NCBI GenBank assembly: GCA_018432615.1
Contig: JAHDSQ010000059.1
Location: 1 to 35,229, forward strand
Direction: 5' to 3'
Length of the DNA: 35,229 bases
Source: Clostridia bacterium
GTDB lineage: Bacteria > Bacillota > Peptococcia > DRI-13 > SM3-B62
The stretch's first letter is position 1. Every line of letters begins with the position of its first letter. This document shows positions 16,564 through 23,762 of the stretch, piece after piece. The translations under genes and the position numbers were made by a program. Under the pieces are notes generated by a model that was not told the DNA's origin, did not search any database, and saw only the letters and a list, made by a program, of their open reading frames with translations.

Positions 16564-17679
16564 TTAAAAGTCCTTTCTCTGAACAAACCATACGCCCTCA
16601 TCATAATCAAGAAGCATATAACGATCAAAGTATTCTTTTAGTATTTCAGGAGGGTTTGTATCTGCAAATTCTGCGGGATAAAAAAGCTTGGCTAAAAACA
16701 GAGAGGGATAAAAAGTCATTTGATTTCTTTCATATCCATGAGGCAGTTCGTAATAATTGTTTTCTCTTACAGCCTTGAGCTTGTCCCAACCAACACGCTT
16801 TGCATATTCATCAAGAACAGCGGTTCCTTTATAAATATCCTCTCCAAACCCGAGGGCTCCTGCGATAATTATAAAATCAGGATCGCTTGTTATTAAGTAT
16901 TCAGGGTCTATTTGAGCGCTGCTGCCGCTGGTATTCGCAGCAATATTAATACCACCGGCATATTCAATAATATCGGACCAAGATCCGGAAGCCCAGGTTG
17001 AGTCATATTTATCGGCCGAGCCGGATCCTTTTTCCATATATACCGTTGGCTTATCTGTTCTTTCAGAAAGATTTTTGCTGTTTATCAATTCAAATTGAGT
17101 ATTGATGAAATTATTCAACTCTTGAGCTCTTTCCTCTTTGCCGAATATATTTCCAATCAATTCGATACCAATTTGAGGTGTTTCCATGGGTCTGGCTGCG
17201 AGATTTAGAATAATTGAAGGGATCCCTGCCTTTTCTAATGTGCCTACCATTTCGGCGATCCCCCCCGGGTCTGTCGAATTGATTATGAATACATCAGGTT
17301 TCAAGGCAATGATCGCTTCAACATCAAAAGGTCCTCCGCCACCGCCCCCGATATTGGGCAGTGATTTTAACTGAGTATATTTTCCGGAATATTTATCTGC
17401 ATACAAGGATTTCATAAATTCCGAAGTCTTATTGTTCCCTACCGCGACCGTTTTTCCTAAAGCCTCTTCTCCTACAACTGCAAAAACAATCTCCGCACAC
17501 CCCCATTGATCAAATAAGATTCTTTCGATCGGTCCTTCGATGGCGACTTCCCTTCCAGCCATATCAGTCACTGTTATTAGGGATTCATCGTCAATTGAAT
17601 TTACAGCAGGCTGTTTTGAACAACCAACAGCAATAAATGTTGTAAGTATGAGCAATAATACTAGAATGCTTTTTCTCAT
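16564..17679 (-). CDS. BtuF/FecB-type substrate-binding lipoprotein
   Basis: A 371-residue lipoprotein with a signal peptide ending in lipobox AVGC, then VTDMAGREVAIEGP, the usual FecB opening. It has the class III periplasmic-binding fold, with conserved glutamates in each lobe likely to dock on the permease. A glycine run (PNIGGGGGG, near residue 110) occurs in a surface loop. It is first in an operon with permease, ATPase and tetrapyrrole methylase. It is only distantly related to the two lipoproteins of the nitrogenase-like operon. The ligand is probably a corrinoid or other tetrapyrrole, given the riboswitch. Confidence 0.92.
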   Translation of the reverse strand: MRKSILVLLLILTTFIAVGCSKQPAVNSIDDESLITVTDMAGREVAIEGPIERILFDQWGCAEIVFAVVGEEALGKTVAVGNNKTSEFMKSLYADKYSGKYTQLKSLPNIGGGGGGPFDVEAIIALKPDVFIINSTDPGGIAEMVGTLEKAGIPSIILNLAARPMETPQIGIELIGNIFGKEERAQELNNFINTQFELINSKNLSERTDKPTVYMEKGSGSADKYDSTWASGSWSDIIEYAGGINIAANTSGSSAQIDPEYLITSDPDFIIIAGALGFGEDIYKGTAVLDEYAKRVGWDKLKAVRENNYYELPHGYERNQMTFYPSLFLAKLFYPAEFADTNPPEILKEYFDRYMLLDYDEGVWFVQRKDF

Positions 17680-17796
17680 TTTTTTCGACCTTCTTTCAAT
17701 AAATTAAATTAACAAGATAAAAACGACTACGCTTTAATATCTCCTCCCTTCCAAGGATGACTTTCAGTAACCCGGTGAACCTGTCTGGAAATTGTT

Positions 17797-17833
17797 CAAA
17801 AAAAATCTCTTAGCATTTTACTGCTAAGAGATT
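17797..17833 (-). terminator. Intrinsic terminator of the cobalamin riboswitch expression platform
   Basis: Read on the minus strand, AATCTCTTAGCA pairs with TGCTAAGAGATT (12 perfect base pairs, six-base loop) and is followed directly by a run of eight T. It lies between the B12 aptamer and the lipoprotein start, so ligand binding can stop transcription before the uptake genes. Confidence 0.88.
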
Positions 17834-17877
17834 TTCCCATTCTAAAATCATCTTTGTTCCGCAAATAAATAAGGACG

Positions 17878-17906
17878 GTAAAACAATAATACCCCTATTG
17901 TTTTAC
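17878..17906 (-). promoter_or_regulatory. Kissing-loop (L13-type) hairpin of the riboswitch
   Basis: GTAAAACAATA (17878-17888) pairs perfectly with TATTGTTTTAC (17896-17906). On the minus strand the loop is GGGGTAT. The hairpin starts five bases after the B12-box side of the aptamer, where cobalamin riboswitches place P13, whose loop pairs with L5 when ligand is bound. The L5 candidate contains GGACCCACCACTG, which could pair with the G-rich loop. Confidence 0.6.
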
Positions 17907-17910
17907 AATA

Positions 17911-18060
17911 ACCTAAGGCAGGTCTCCTGGCTCACAGGTCATCCTCATCTCAACCTTCCCAGATATGCTCCAGTGGTCTTTGAGATTCGTCTCTGTTTAC
18001 AGTGGTGGGTCCGCGTCGGCACGTCCGAACTTCCCTATTCTCCTCAAACGAGGCACCTTA
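17911..18060 (-). promoter_or_regulatory. Cobalamin riboswitch aptamer
   Basis: The minus strand reads GGTGCC near its 5' end, AATAGGGAA, a core with CCACTG, and then the B12 box GAGCCAGGAGACCTGCC close to its 3' end. These conserved blocks occur in the right order and spacing for the adenosylcobalamin aptamer. It controls the operon btuF-like, btuC-like, btuD-like and methylase. Excess cobalamin should favour the downstream terminator. Confidence 0.95.
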
Positions 18061-18085
18061 AATTATCTATATTCTTTTAATAACT

Positions 18086-18114
18086 GTATAACATATCCAT
18101 ATTGTTGGTGTCAA
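18086..18114 (-). promoter_or_regulatory. Promoter for the riboswitch-controlled operon
   Basis: On the minus strand, TTGACA (plus-strand 18109-18114) is followed after 17 bases by TTATAC (18086-18091). The expected start falls about 20 bases before the aptamer. The consensus -35 and the perfect spacing make it credible. Confidence 0.7.
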
Positions 18115-18190
18115 GTAAACTTGGGCAGTGGTGTGTTTGTGTGTTTGGGCAGGGTCGGTTCCTGACTTCTTTCCTTATCAATTGAAAAAC

Positions 18191-18685
18191 TCAGTATTTG
18201 ATAAACTTGGAACCGGGAGTACCGCAAATGCTGCATTTGTCCGGAACATACTTCTCGATATTGCCACAAACAGGGCAGAGATAATAAAAAATCTCTTCGG
18301 TTTGATCAAGATTATCCAATGCTTCTTTATATAGTTTAGCATGGACTTCTTCGGTTTTCATGGCGAATGTAAATGAAGTTATTGCGGCTTTGTTACCTTC
18401 TGCTTCAGCCTCTTTAAGGAATTCAGGGTACATATTTTGATACTCGTGTGTTTCACCCTCAACAGCATCCTGCAGATTTTCAATGGTTGTTCCGATTTTT
18501 CCTGAGACCTGGAAATGCTTAAGGGCATGTATGGTTTCGGCATCAGAAGCTGCTTTAAAAAGCTTAGCAGCATTAGTTTTTCCATCCGTTTCAGCTTTTT
18601 TTGCATAAGCAAGATATTTTCTATTGGCCAGGGATTCCCCGGCAAATGCTTCCATGAGGTTTTTCAAAGTTTTTTGTTCATCCAT
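18191..18685 (-). CDS. rbr: Rubrerythrin
   Basis: A 164-residue rubrerythrin: an N-terminal ferritin-like four-helix domain with a di-iron site, and a C-terminal rubredoxin domain. Likely di-iron ligands include E17, E50 with H53, E78, and E112/E113 with H115. The rubredoxin iron is held by C137, C140, C151 and C154 (CPVCG and CSICG). The enzyme reduces hydrogen peroxide to water in anaerobes. It lies four bases after perR and so is almost certainly in the same operon, under peroxide control. Confidence 0.96.
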   Translation of the reverse strand: MDEQKTLKNLMEAFAGESLANRKYLAYAKKAETDGKTNAAKLFKAASDAETIHALKHFQVSGKIGTTIENLQDAVEGETHEYQNMYPEFLKEAEAEGNKAAITSFTFAMKTEEVHAKLYKEALDNLDQTEEIFYYLCPVCGNIEKYVPDKCSICGTPGSKFIKY

Positions 18686-18689
18686 AGAT

Positions 18690-19139
18690 TCATTCCTCCG
18701 TTTTTAATTTGGTTTTATCTATATTAGAAAGGCAGCTAGGGCAGATGCCTTTAAAATATACATCCTTATAATTGATCTTAAAGCTTTTCAATTCTTCTAT
18801 GGGGGATGAGTCAAGGTCTATCCCAAAATCATAGATTTTACCGCAGGACTCGCACTTGAAATGTCCGTGGTTCTTAATGGTAATGTCGTACCGGGTTTCA
18901 TTGTCTTCAATATTAATAACCCTCACAAGACCGATTTCTACCAATAAGTTCAAGGTATTGTAAACTGTTGTTTTTGACAAAGTCGGAGATTCTTCATGCA
19001 AAGCGATATATATTTGTTCTACCGTAGGATGGGAAAAATTTTTTGTAAGGTATTCCAAGACTTTAAGCCTATGGTGCGATAGGCGAATTCCTTTGCTTTT
19101 CAACAGGTTTAATAAGCTTTTAAAGGTGGGGTTCATCAT
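18690..19139 (-). CDS. perR: PerR peroxide-sensing repressor (Fur family)
   Basis: A 149-residue Fur-family repressor. The regulatory-metal ligands of Bacillus subtilis PerR line up at the same numbers: H37, D85, H91, H93 and D104. The structural zinc cysteines are C96, C99, C133 and C136. Aspartate at 104, not glutamate, is the mark of PerR, allowing peroxide to oxidise the histidines in the iron form. The helix-turn-helix contains LSKTTVYNTLNLL. A palindromic PerR box lies 70 bases upstream, so autoregulation is likely. The protein begins with two methionines and either could be the start. Confidence 0.93.
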   Translation of the reverse strand: MMNPTFKSLLNLLKSKGIRLSHHRLKVLEYLTKNFSHPTVEQIYIALHEESPTLSKTTVYNTLNLLVEIGLVRVINIEDNETRYDITIKNHGHFKCESCGKIYDFGIDLDSSPIEELKSFKINYKDVYFKGICPSCLSNIDKTKLKTEE

Positions 19140-19208
19140 ATCTCACTTCCAATATATAAAAATTTTATTTATAGGCTGATATTATGACAAAAAAGTAATG
19201 ATTGCCAT

Positions 19209-19225
19209 ATTGTAATGATTACAAT
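19209..19225. promoter_or_regulatory. PerR box
   Basis: ATTGTAAT-G-ATTACAAT is a perfect 17-base palindrome, close to the known Per box (TTATAATNATTATAA). It sits between perR and a possible divergent promoter, and so could control both directions. Confidence 0.85.
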
Positions 19226-19238
19226 TAAATTATATAAT
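19210..19238 (+). promoter_or_regulatory. Divergent promoter overlapping the PerR box
   Basis: TTGTAA at 19210-19215, inside the PerR box, is followed after 17 bases by a consensus TATAAT at 19233-19238. It would start a rightward transcript near 19245. PerR bound to the box would cover the -35 element. Confidence 0.55.
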
Positions 19239-19244
19239 AGATTT

Positions 19245-19397
19245 AAAGCATCGTCAATCGAAAAAATAAAGTTACAATGAGGAAAAGTTTTATATGGAAG
19301 GTGCTGAAGAAGTAGAAGAAGAGATCGAAAGATTAAGGGGAAAATAAATATTCGTTTACTATCCGAAGGAGGGGTATTATATCTCTCCTTCTTTTTT
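19245..19397 (+). ncRNA. Possible small PerR-controlled transcript
   Basis: About 150 bases lie between a consensus promoter and a strong terminator, with no ordinary gene. Two tiny reading frames fall inside: ATG at 19277 (12 codons) and ATG at 19294 (17 residues, acidic, MEGAEEVEEE...), the second preceded by GAGGAAAAG. This could be a small RNA, a tiny protein, or both. The rest of the 405-base gap (to 19544) holds only the leader and AAGGAGG site of the next gene. Confidence 0.35.
19365..19397 (+). terminator. Intrinsic terminator
   Basis: GAAGGAG (19365-19371) pairs with CTCCTTC (19385-19391) and six T follow. It ends the putative small transcript from the PerR-box promoter. Confidence 0.75.
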
Positions 19398-19544
19398 GTA
19401 TACAACGTTAAGTCATTATTTTAGATATATTTTTGCCGGGGTTTGTCACCAAAATTGGACATCTTGAATAACATGTACAAAGATGAGAAGCACTCTGTTT
19501 TTGCTTTTCATTAACAATTAACCAGTTCAAGGAGGAAAGAGAAA

Positions 19545-20411
19545 ATGAGTTGGTCTAAAGATAGAAAAATTGTACCGCAGGACGGCGCTATGAACTTTAT
19601 TAAAAAAGACAAGGCAATTCTGCGTCGCGATAGCGTTGATGTCTCTGGCGGAGAAATTACAGATTGCGTTAACAATCCGGTTGAGATTGATCCTTTATTG
19701 ACCGGGGCTGTGGTAAGGGTTCCGGCAGTGCTGGCTGAATTTACCGTACAGTTTAATGTTAGTGCAACCATAGATTTACCCGAGCATGTTACAGAAATAA
19801 AAAGCATTGGCAAGCGCTTGAAAATTACCCAGTGCTTACTGCTGCAAGATACTAACATGCTGTTTATCGAAGGTTTTGTACGGAAAAATTTCCAATACGC
19901 AACAAGGAAGTTTTCCACTTCAGAAGGTGTTTGCGGTGACATTAGGCATTGCACTGTAGATGTTCCGTTTAAATGTACAACTGCCGTAACCTTTAACGGC
20001 CTTGATCCGCTTTCGCCTGTTTTCAGCAGCACAAATGAATTTGAATATCTTGGCGAATTCGATCTCAAGGGGCCTCAATTTGCCAACAAGGATCGTTTGC
20101 AAACCGGGGACTTTACCGAGCGTAACCAGATTAATACCGAATTCTTCAATGAACTTCCTTTCTGTCAAATTATCAGTAGCAGAATCGTTGAGTTTGATGA
20201 ATTTTTAAATCCCATATTCCTAGCCCAAGATAATGCAGCTGATGATAGGAAGGGGAAATTTTGCTTTGGTAAGGAAGCCGATGTTCCTTTTGAAGAGATT
20301 GAGTTCAAAAGTATCCAGGAAAAAATGGTCATATTCCTTACCATGAAGATTCTGCAAAACCGTCAGGTTGCAATTCCGCCCTTATTGCCAGCCTTTGATT
20401 GCTCGAAATAA
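19545..20411 (+). CDS. Spore-surface-like protein, tandem paralogue 1 (DUF7852/SPOCS-like)
   Basis: A 288-residue soluble protein with no signal peptide. The middle has VRVPAVLAEFTVQFNV, then ITQCLLLQD, LFIEGFVRKN, and CTVDVPFKCTTAV. From memory this pattern belongs to a family found only in spore-forming Clostridia (BC_2427/DUF7852-like) with resemblance to the SPOCS domain of spore-coat proteins. An exosporium or coat role is plausible but unproven. AAGGAGG precedes ATG 19545. A paralogue follows 129 bases downstream. Confidence 0.75.
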   Translation: MSWSKDRKIVPQDGAMNFIKKDKAILRRDSVDVSGGEITDCVNNPVEIDPLLTGAVVRVPAVLAEFTVQFNVSATIDLPEHVTEIKSIGKRLKITQCLLLQDTNMLFIEGFVRKNFQYATRKFSTSEGVCGDIRHCTVDVPFKCTTAVTFNGLDPLSPVFSSTNEFEYLGEFDLKGPQFANKDRLQTGDFTERNQINTEFFNELPFCQIISSRIVEFDEFLNPIFLAQDNAADDRKGKFCFGKEADVPFEEIEFKSIQEKMVIFLTMKILQNRQVAIPPLLPAFDCSK

Positions 20412-20433
20412 TAGCTAATATCAATGACTGTAA

Positions 20434-20456
20434 CCGGGGGCAAATACTGCCCCCGG
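20434..20456 (+). other. Strong GC-rich hairpin between the tandem paralogues
   Basis: CCGGGGGCA pairs perfectly with TGCCCCCGG around a five-base loop. No T-run follows on either strand, so it is not a standard terminator; it may stabilise the upstream message or attenuate the downstream gene. It rules out the ATG at 20424 as the likely start of the next gene. Confidence 0.6.
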
Positions 20457-20540
20457 GGTTCACAAAATAATGAAAAGTGGAATAAGATATATGAGGACAA
20501 ATGGGTAGACTGCTCGTTGCTTGGCAAAGGAGAGGTTAAA

Positions 20541-21371
20541 ATGACCCTTCACTATAACAAATTGTTTCAGCAGATAAATGAAAAACCTCTTCCCTATGGT
20601 ATGCTGTTATTTCCAAACAGACAGTACGGTGTGGTACAGGATGCGCAATCTTTTTCTGCAGGGGTAAAAACGCGGAGGAACATGCAAGACACTTGGAATA
20701 CAAAGAACATGGTCACTGAACCGACAAGCCCCAAAGTAACGAGTGAGGCTATTATTGCCTGCGCTAACTCACCGGCAAAGATAAACGCTATAGCCGCAGG
20801 GGCTGTAGCGCAAATACCCATCATACTTGCTGAGTTAACGGTATATATTAATCTCAGTTCTTTTATTGACCTTCCCGAATGGGCTAAGGAAATCAAGGAT
20901 ATTAAAAAGAGAGTAGTAGTTACTCAATGCCTATTGCTACAGGACACCAAGACGCTTTTCATTAAAGGATTTGTTAAGGAAAATATTAGGTATATCAAGC
21001 AAAGTCATTCATATTTAGCAGGAGAGATGCGCGATTTTACTGTGGAAATTCCTTTTAAATGTACCACAGTGGTAAAATATAACGGGACTGACCCTGTACC
21101 TGTTGTTTCCAGCAGCTCTGTAGAATTTGAATACCGGAAGGAAGACCGGAATTCCGATGATTTACGTGAGATCAACCGAATCAGTACCGCTTGTTACAAT
21201 GAAAGACCTTTTTGTGAACTTACAGGCAGTAAGATAGTGGAGGTTGATGAATTTCCCGCCCAACAAGGTATAATCAAAAATATTGAAGAAAAAATGGTTA
21301 TTCACCTGACCCTGAAAATACTGCAATACTGTAAAATTGTAATACCGGCACCGGACACAAAACTGAAATAA
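20541..21371 (+). CDS. Spore-surface-like protein, tandem paralogue 2
   Basis: A 276-residue paralogue of the preceding protein: VAQIPIILAELTVYIN, VTQCLLLQDTKTLFIKGFVK and FTVEIPFKCTTVV align with its core, and both end in a conserved EEKMVI-LT-KILQ stretch. The ATG at 20541 follows AAGGAGAGG by a proper distance; the reading frame extends up to 20424, but that part spans the strong hairpin and is probably leader. Its N-terminal 60 residues differ from paralogue 1. Probably spore-related; the function is not established. Confidence 0.75.
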   Translation: MTLHYNKLFQQINEKPLPYGMLLFPNRQYGVVQDAQSFSAGVKTRRNMQDTWNTKNMVTEPTSPKVTSEAIIACANSPAKINAIAAGAVAQIPIILAELTVYINLSSFIDLPEWAKEIKDIKKRVVVTQCLLLQDTKTLFIKGFVKENIRYIKQSHSYLAGEMRDFTVEIPFKCTTVVKYNGTDPVPVVSSSSVEFEYRKEDRNSDDLREINRISTACYNERPFCELTGSKIVEVDEFPAQQGIIKNIEEKMVIHLTLKILQYCKIVIPAPDTKLK

Positions 21372-21466
21372 ACAGTAATTCTCGTATAATATTAACGATA
21401 CTTGTTGCAATATCGTCAAAAAAATGTAATTCTATTAATATATCTTATTAAAGGGGTGCGGTCGTA

Positions 21467-22870
21467 TTGGGCGGCTTTTATGGAGTAGTATCAAAGAAAG
21501 ATTGCGTAATGGACGTATATTTTGGCACCGATTATCATTCGCACTTAGGGACAAGCAGGGGTGGAATGGCAATCTGGAACGGTAAGAGCTTTAACAGGGC
21601 AATACACAACATTGAAAACACTCAGTTCAGGGCAAAGTTTGAATCCGAACTCCCTAAGATCAAAGGAAATATGGGAATCGGATGCATAAGTGATACAGAA
21701 CCACAGCCTTTAACGGTGCGTTCACACCTTGGTCAGTATACCATAAGTACGGTAGGGCGAATTAACAATTTGGCTCAAATAACTGAGCAGGCTTTTGCTA
21801 AACATCAGAATATTCATCTCCTGGAAATAAACAAGGGGCTTATCAATCCCACCGAACTGGTCTCCGTGATTATAGACCAGGAGGATTCTTTTAAGGACGG
21901 CTTATTGAAAGCTCAGGAGTTGATTGAGGGGTCTTGTTCGATTCTGCTTTTGACTCCACAGGGTATTTATGCTTCCAGAGACAGATATGGCAGGACTCCT
22001 TTAATAATTGGCAAGAAAAAAGACTCATTTTGTGTTTCTCTTGAGTCCTGTGCTTTTGCTAACCTTGGATTTAAGTATGACTATGAACTTGGTCCCGGCG
22101 AAATCGTTTTGCTGACAGCGGAAGGTATTGAAAGAATCGCACCGCCTCGAGATAAAATGAGGATATGTGCTTTTTTATGGGTGTATTACGGTTATCCGTC
22201 CTCCACATATGAAGGCATGAATGTTGAAATAATGCGTAACAGAAACGGTGCCGCAATGGCCAGAAACGACAACGAAGACCTTGACATTGTATCAGGTATA
22301 CCTGACTCGGGTGTAGGACATGCCATCGGTTACTCAAATGAATCCAGAATACCCTATGGGCGTCCTTTTATCAAATATACTCCTACTTGGGCCAGGAGCT
22401 TTATGCCGCAGAATCAGAGTATCAGGAACCTTGTGGCCAGAATGAAACTGATGCCCATACCTGATCTCGTTTCCGGCAAACGCCTGCTCTTTTGCGATGA
22501 TTCAATTGTCCGCGGCACACAGTTGAGGGAATCTGTGGACCTCTTATACAAATGCAATGCCCGTGAAGTTCATATACGTTCGGCTTGTCCTCCTATCATA
22601 CATGGGTGCAAATACTTGAATTTTTCAACCTCACGCTCGGAAATGGAACTGGCGGCAAGGAATGCTATTATCGAGCTTGAGGGAAAAGAGCCGGAGTCTT
22701 TGGACGAGTATTGCGATCCGGCCAACGAAAAATACACTCAAATGGTGAAGCAAATCAGCAGCAAATTTAGTTTTTCATCGTTGAAATTCCAAAACATTCA
22801 TGACATGGTCGAGGCAATCGGTATTGGCAGTGATAAAGTCTGCACATACTGTTGGAATGGCAAAGGATAG
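21467..22870 (+). CDS. PurF-like amidophosphoribosyltransferase without the glutaminase cysteine
   Basis: A 467-residue homologue of PurF, which makes phosphoribosylamine from PRPP and glutamine. The PRPP loop is intact (LLFCDDSIVRGTQLRE, 340-355). Four cysteines that may hold the [4Fe-4S] cluster of the Bacillus-type enzyme are seen: C234, C374, C459 and C462. However, the N-terminus reads MGGFYGVV where PurF has M-C-G-x-x-G: the nucleophilic Cys1 is absent. The only in-frame start near an AAGGGGTG site is TTG 21467, so a missed upstream cysteine is unlikely. It is not next to other purine genes. It may use free ammonia, or have a different role. Confidence 0.88.
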   Translation: MGGFYGVVSKKDCVMDVYFGTDYHSHLGTSRGGMAIWNGKSFNRAIHNIENTQFRAKFESELPKIKGNMGIGCISDTEPQPLTVRSHLGQYTISTVGRINNLAQITEQAFAKHQNIHLLEINKGLINPTELVSVIIDQEDSFKDGLLKAQELIEGSCSILLLTPQGIYASRDRYGRTPLIIGKKKDSFCVSLESCAFANLGFKYDYELGPGEIVLLTAEGIERIAPPRDKMRICAFLWVYYGYPSSTYEGMNVEIMRNRNGAAMARNDNEDLDIVSGIPDSGVGHAIGYSNESRIPYGRPFIKYTPTWARSFMPQNQSIRNLVARMKLMPIPDLVSGKRLLFCDDSIVRGTQLRESVDLLYKCNAREVHIRSACPPIIHGCKYLNFSTSRSEMELAARNAIIELEGKEPESLDEYCDPANEKYTQMVKQISSKFSFSSLKFQNIHDMVEAIGIGSDKVCTYCWNGKG

Positions 22871-22883
22871 TTGCGCTGATTGG

Positions 22884-23630
22884 TCAAATTTCGGAGAATA
22901 CATCTTTTACGGCTATTGCCAAGTCCTTAAAAGCAGTTGATTTGATCGTATCTCCCTCCTTGAGGATAACTACGCTTTCGATATCTCTTTCCTGAGAAAA
23001 GGAGTATTGATGAATAATTTTATTCTCCGAGTTTACGATCCAGTATTCCAAAACACCGCTTTTCATGTATAGATTTAATTTTATAACCATATCCTTACCC
23101 TTAGTCGATGGGGACAGGACCTCGATAACAAGCGCAGGTGTGCCTTCATACCTGCCGTTTTTATTGACCTTGTCAGTATCGCAAACCACAATGATATCCG
23201 GCTGGACAATATTAGGGTCTTCTTCAAACTTAGTGGCAAAACCAAACAGTCTTACATCCAGGGGAGCTGTTAACGAGCGACAGGGCTTTTCCCGAAAATA
23301 GCTATAAAAGTGTCCAGCAATATTATTTAATACGACTTGATGGTTAAAACTGGGGGAAGCCAATAGATAGACCTCACCATCGATGAGTTCATATCTTTGA
23401 TCGGAAGAATCGACTAGAGCCTGGTATTCTTCATAGCTGATCCTCTTAGTGGACTTGTATTTTAATGACTCCTCATGGATAAGAAAATAATCGGGTTCGT
23501 TATAGCGAACGAGTTTAGCCACGCTTTTTCCGTTTTTCGTTATAATAATATCTTCCTTCTCCGCTAGGGCAAGATATTTCCCAAAAGCATTCTGCAAATC
23601 CGTGGTGTTAATTCGCACATTATCACCCAC
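22884..23630 (-). CDS. Phd/YefM antitoxin-like domain fused to Uma2-family nuclease
   Basis: A 248-residue two-domain protein. Residues 1-45 match Phd/YefM antitoxins: INTTDLQNAFGKYLALAEKED and IIITKNGKSVAKLV. Residues 60-248 are Uma2 (DUF820), a PD-(D/E)xK-like fold with YELIDGEVYLL, QPDIIVV (D145) and ALVIEVLSPST (E170), then a lysine near 184. Phd domains bind DNA and autoregulate. Three TAGCTA repeats lie directly upstream. The joining of an antitoxin-type DNA-binding domain to a nuclease-like domain is unusual in my experience. Uma2 genes are often numerous and their role is unclear. Confidence 0.85.
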   Translation of the reverse strand: MGDNVRINTTDLQNAFGKYLALAEKEDIIITKNGKSVAKLVRYNEPDYFLIHEESLKYKSTKRISYEEYQALVDSSDQRYELIDGEVYLLASPSFNHQVVLNNIAGHFYSYFREKPCRSLTAPLDVRLFGFATKFEEDPNIVQPDIIVVCDTDKVNKNGRYEGTPALVIEVLSPSTKGKDMVIKLNLYMKSGVLEYWIVNSENKIIHQYSFSQERDIESVVILKEGDTIKSTAFKDLAIAVKDVFSEI

Positions 23631-23640
23631 TCCCTTTATA

Positions 23641-23694
23641 TTAGCTATAATTATAGAATAAAATAGCTAAAAAGTCAATAAACATAGCTATAAT
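23641..23694. repeat. TAGCTA repeats in the divergent promoter region
   Basis: TAGCTATAAT occurs at 23642-23651 and 23685-23694, and TAGCTAA at 23664-23670 in inverted relation to TTAGCTA (23641-23647). CTATAATTATAG at 23645-23656 is a perfect palindrome. They lie immediately upstream of the Phd-Uma2 gene and 70 bases before the divergent HTH gene, which suggests an operator for the Phd domain or the HTH protein. Confidence 0.55.
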
Positions 23695-23762
23695 ACTGCT
23701 GATGCCAAAATGTTTGTACGAAAATTATTCGTCAAGTATAATTAGCATATGGGGTGATTCAA

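Noticed and set aside
20424..20540. ATG 20424 as start of the second spore-like protein
   Set aside because: The first part crosses a strong hairpin and has no ribosome site; ATG 20541 has a good AAGGAGAGG site.
21395..21416. ACGATA/TATCGT hairpin after the second spore-like gene as a terminator
   Set aside because: The stem is only six base pairs with a ten-base loop and has no T-run on the plus strand.
23641..23694. The TAGCTA repeats as a CRISPR or iteron array
   Set aside because: They are only three short, unevenly spaced copies in a promoter region, which fits an operator better.
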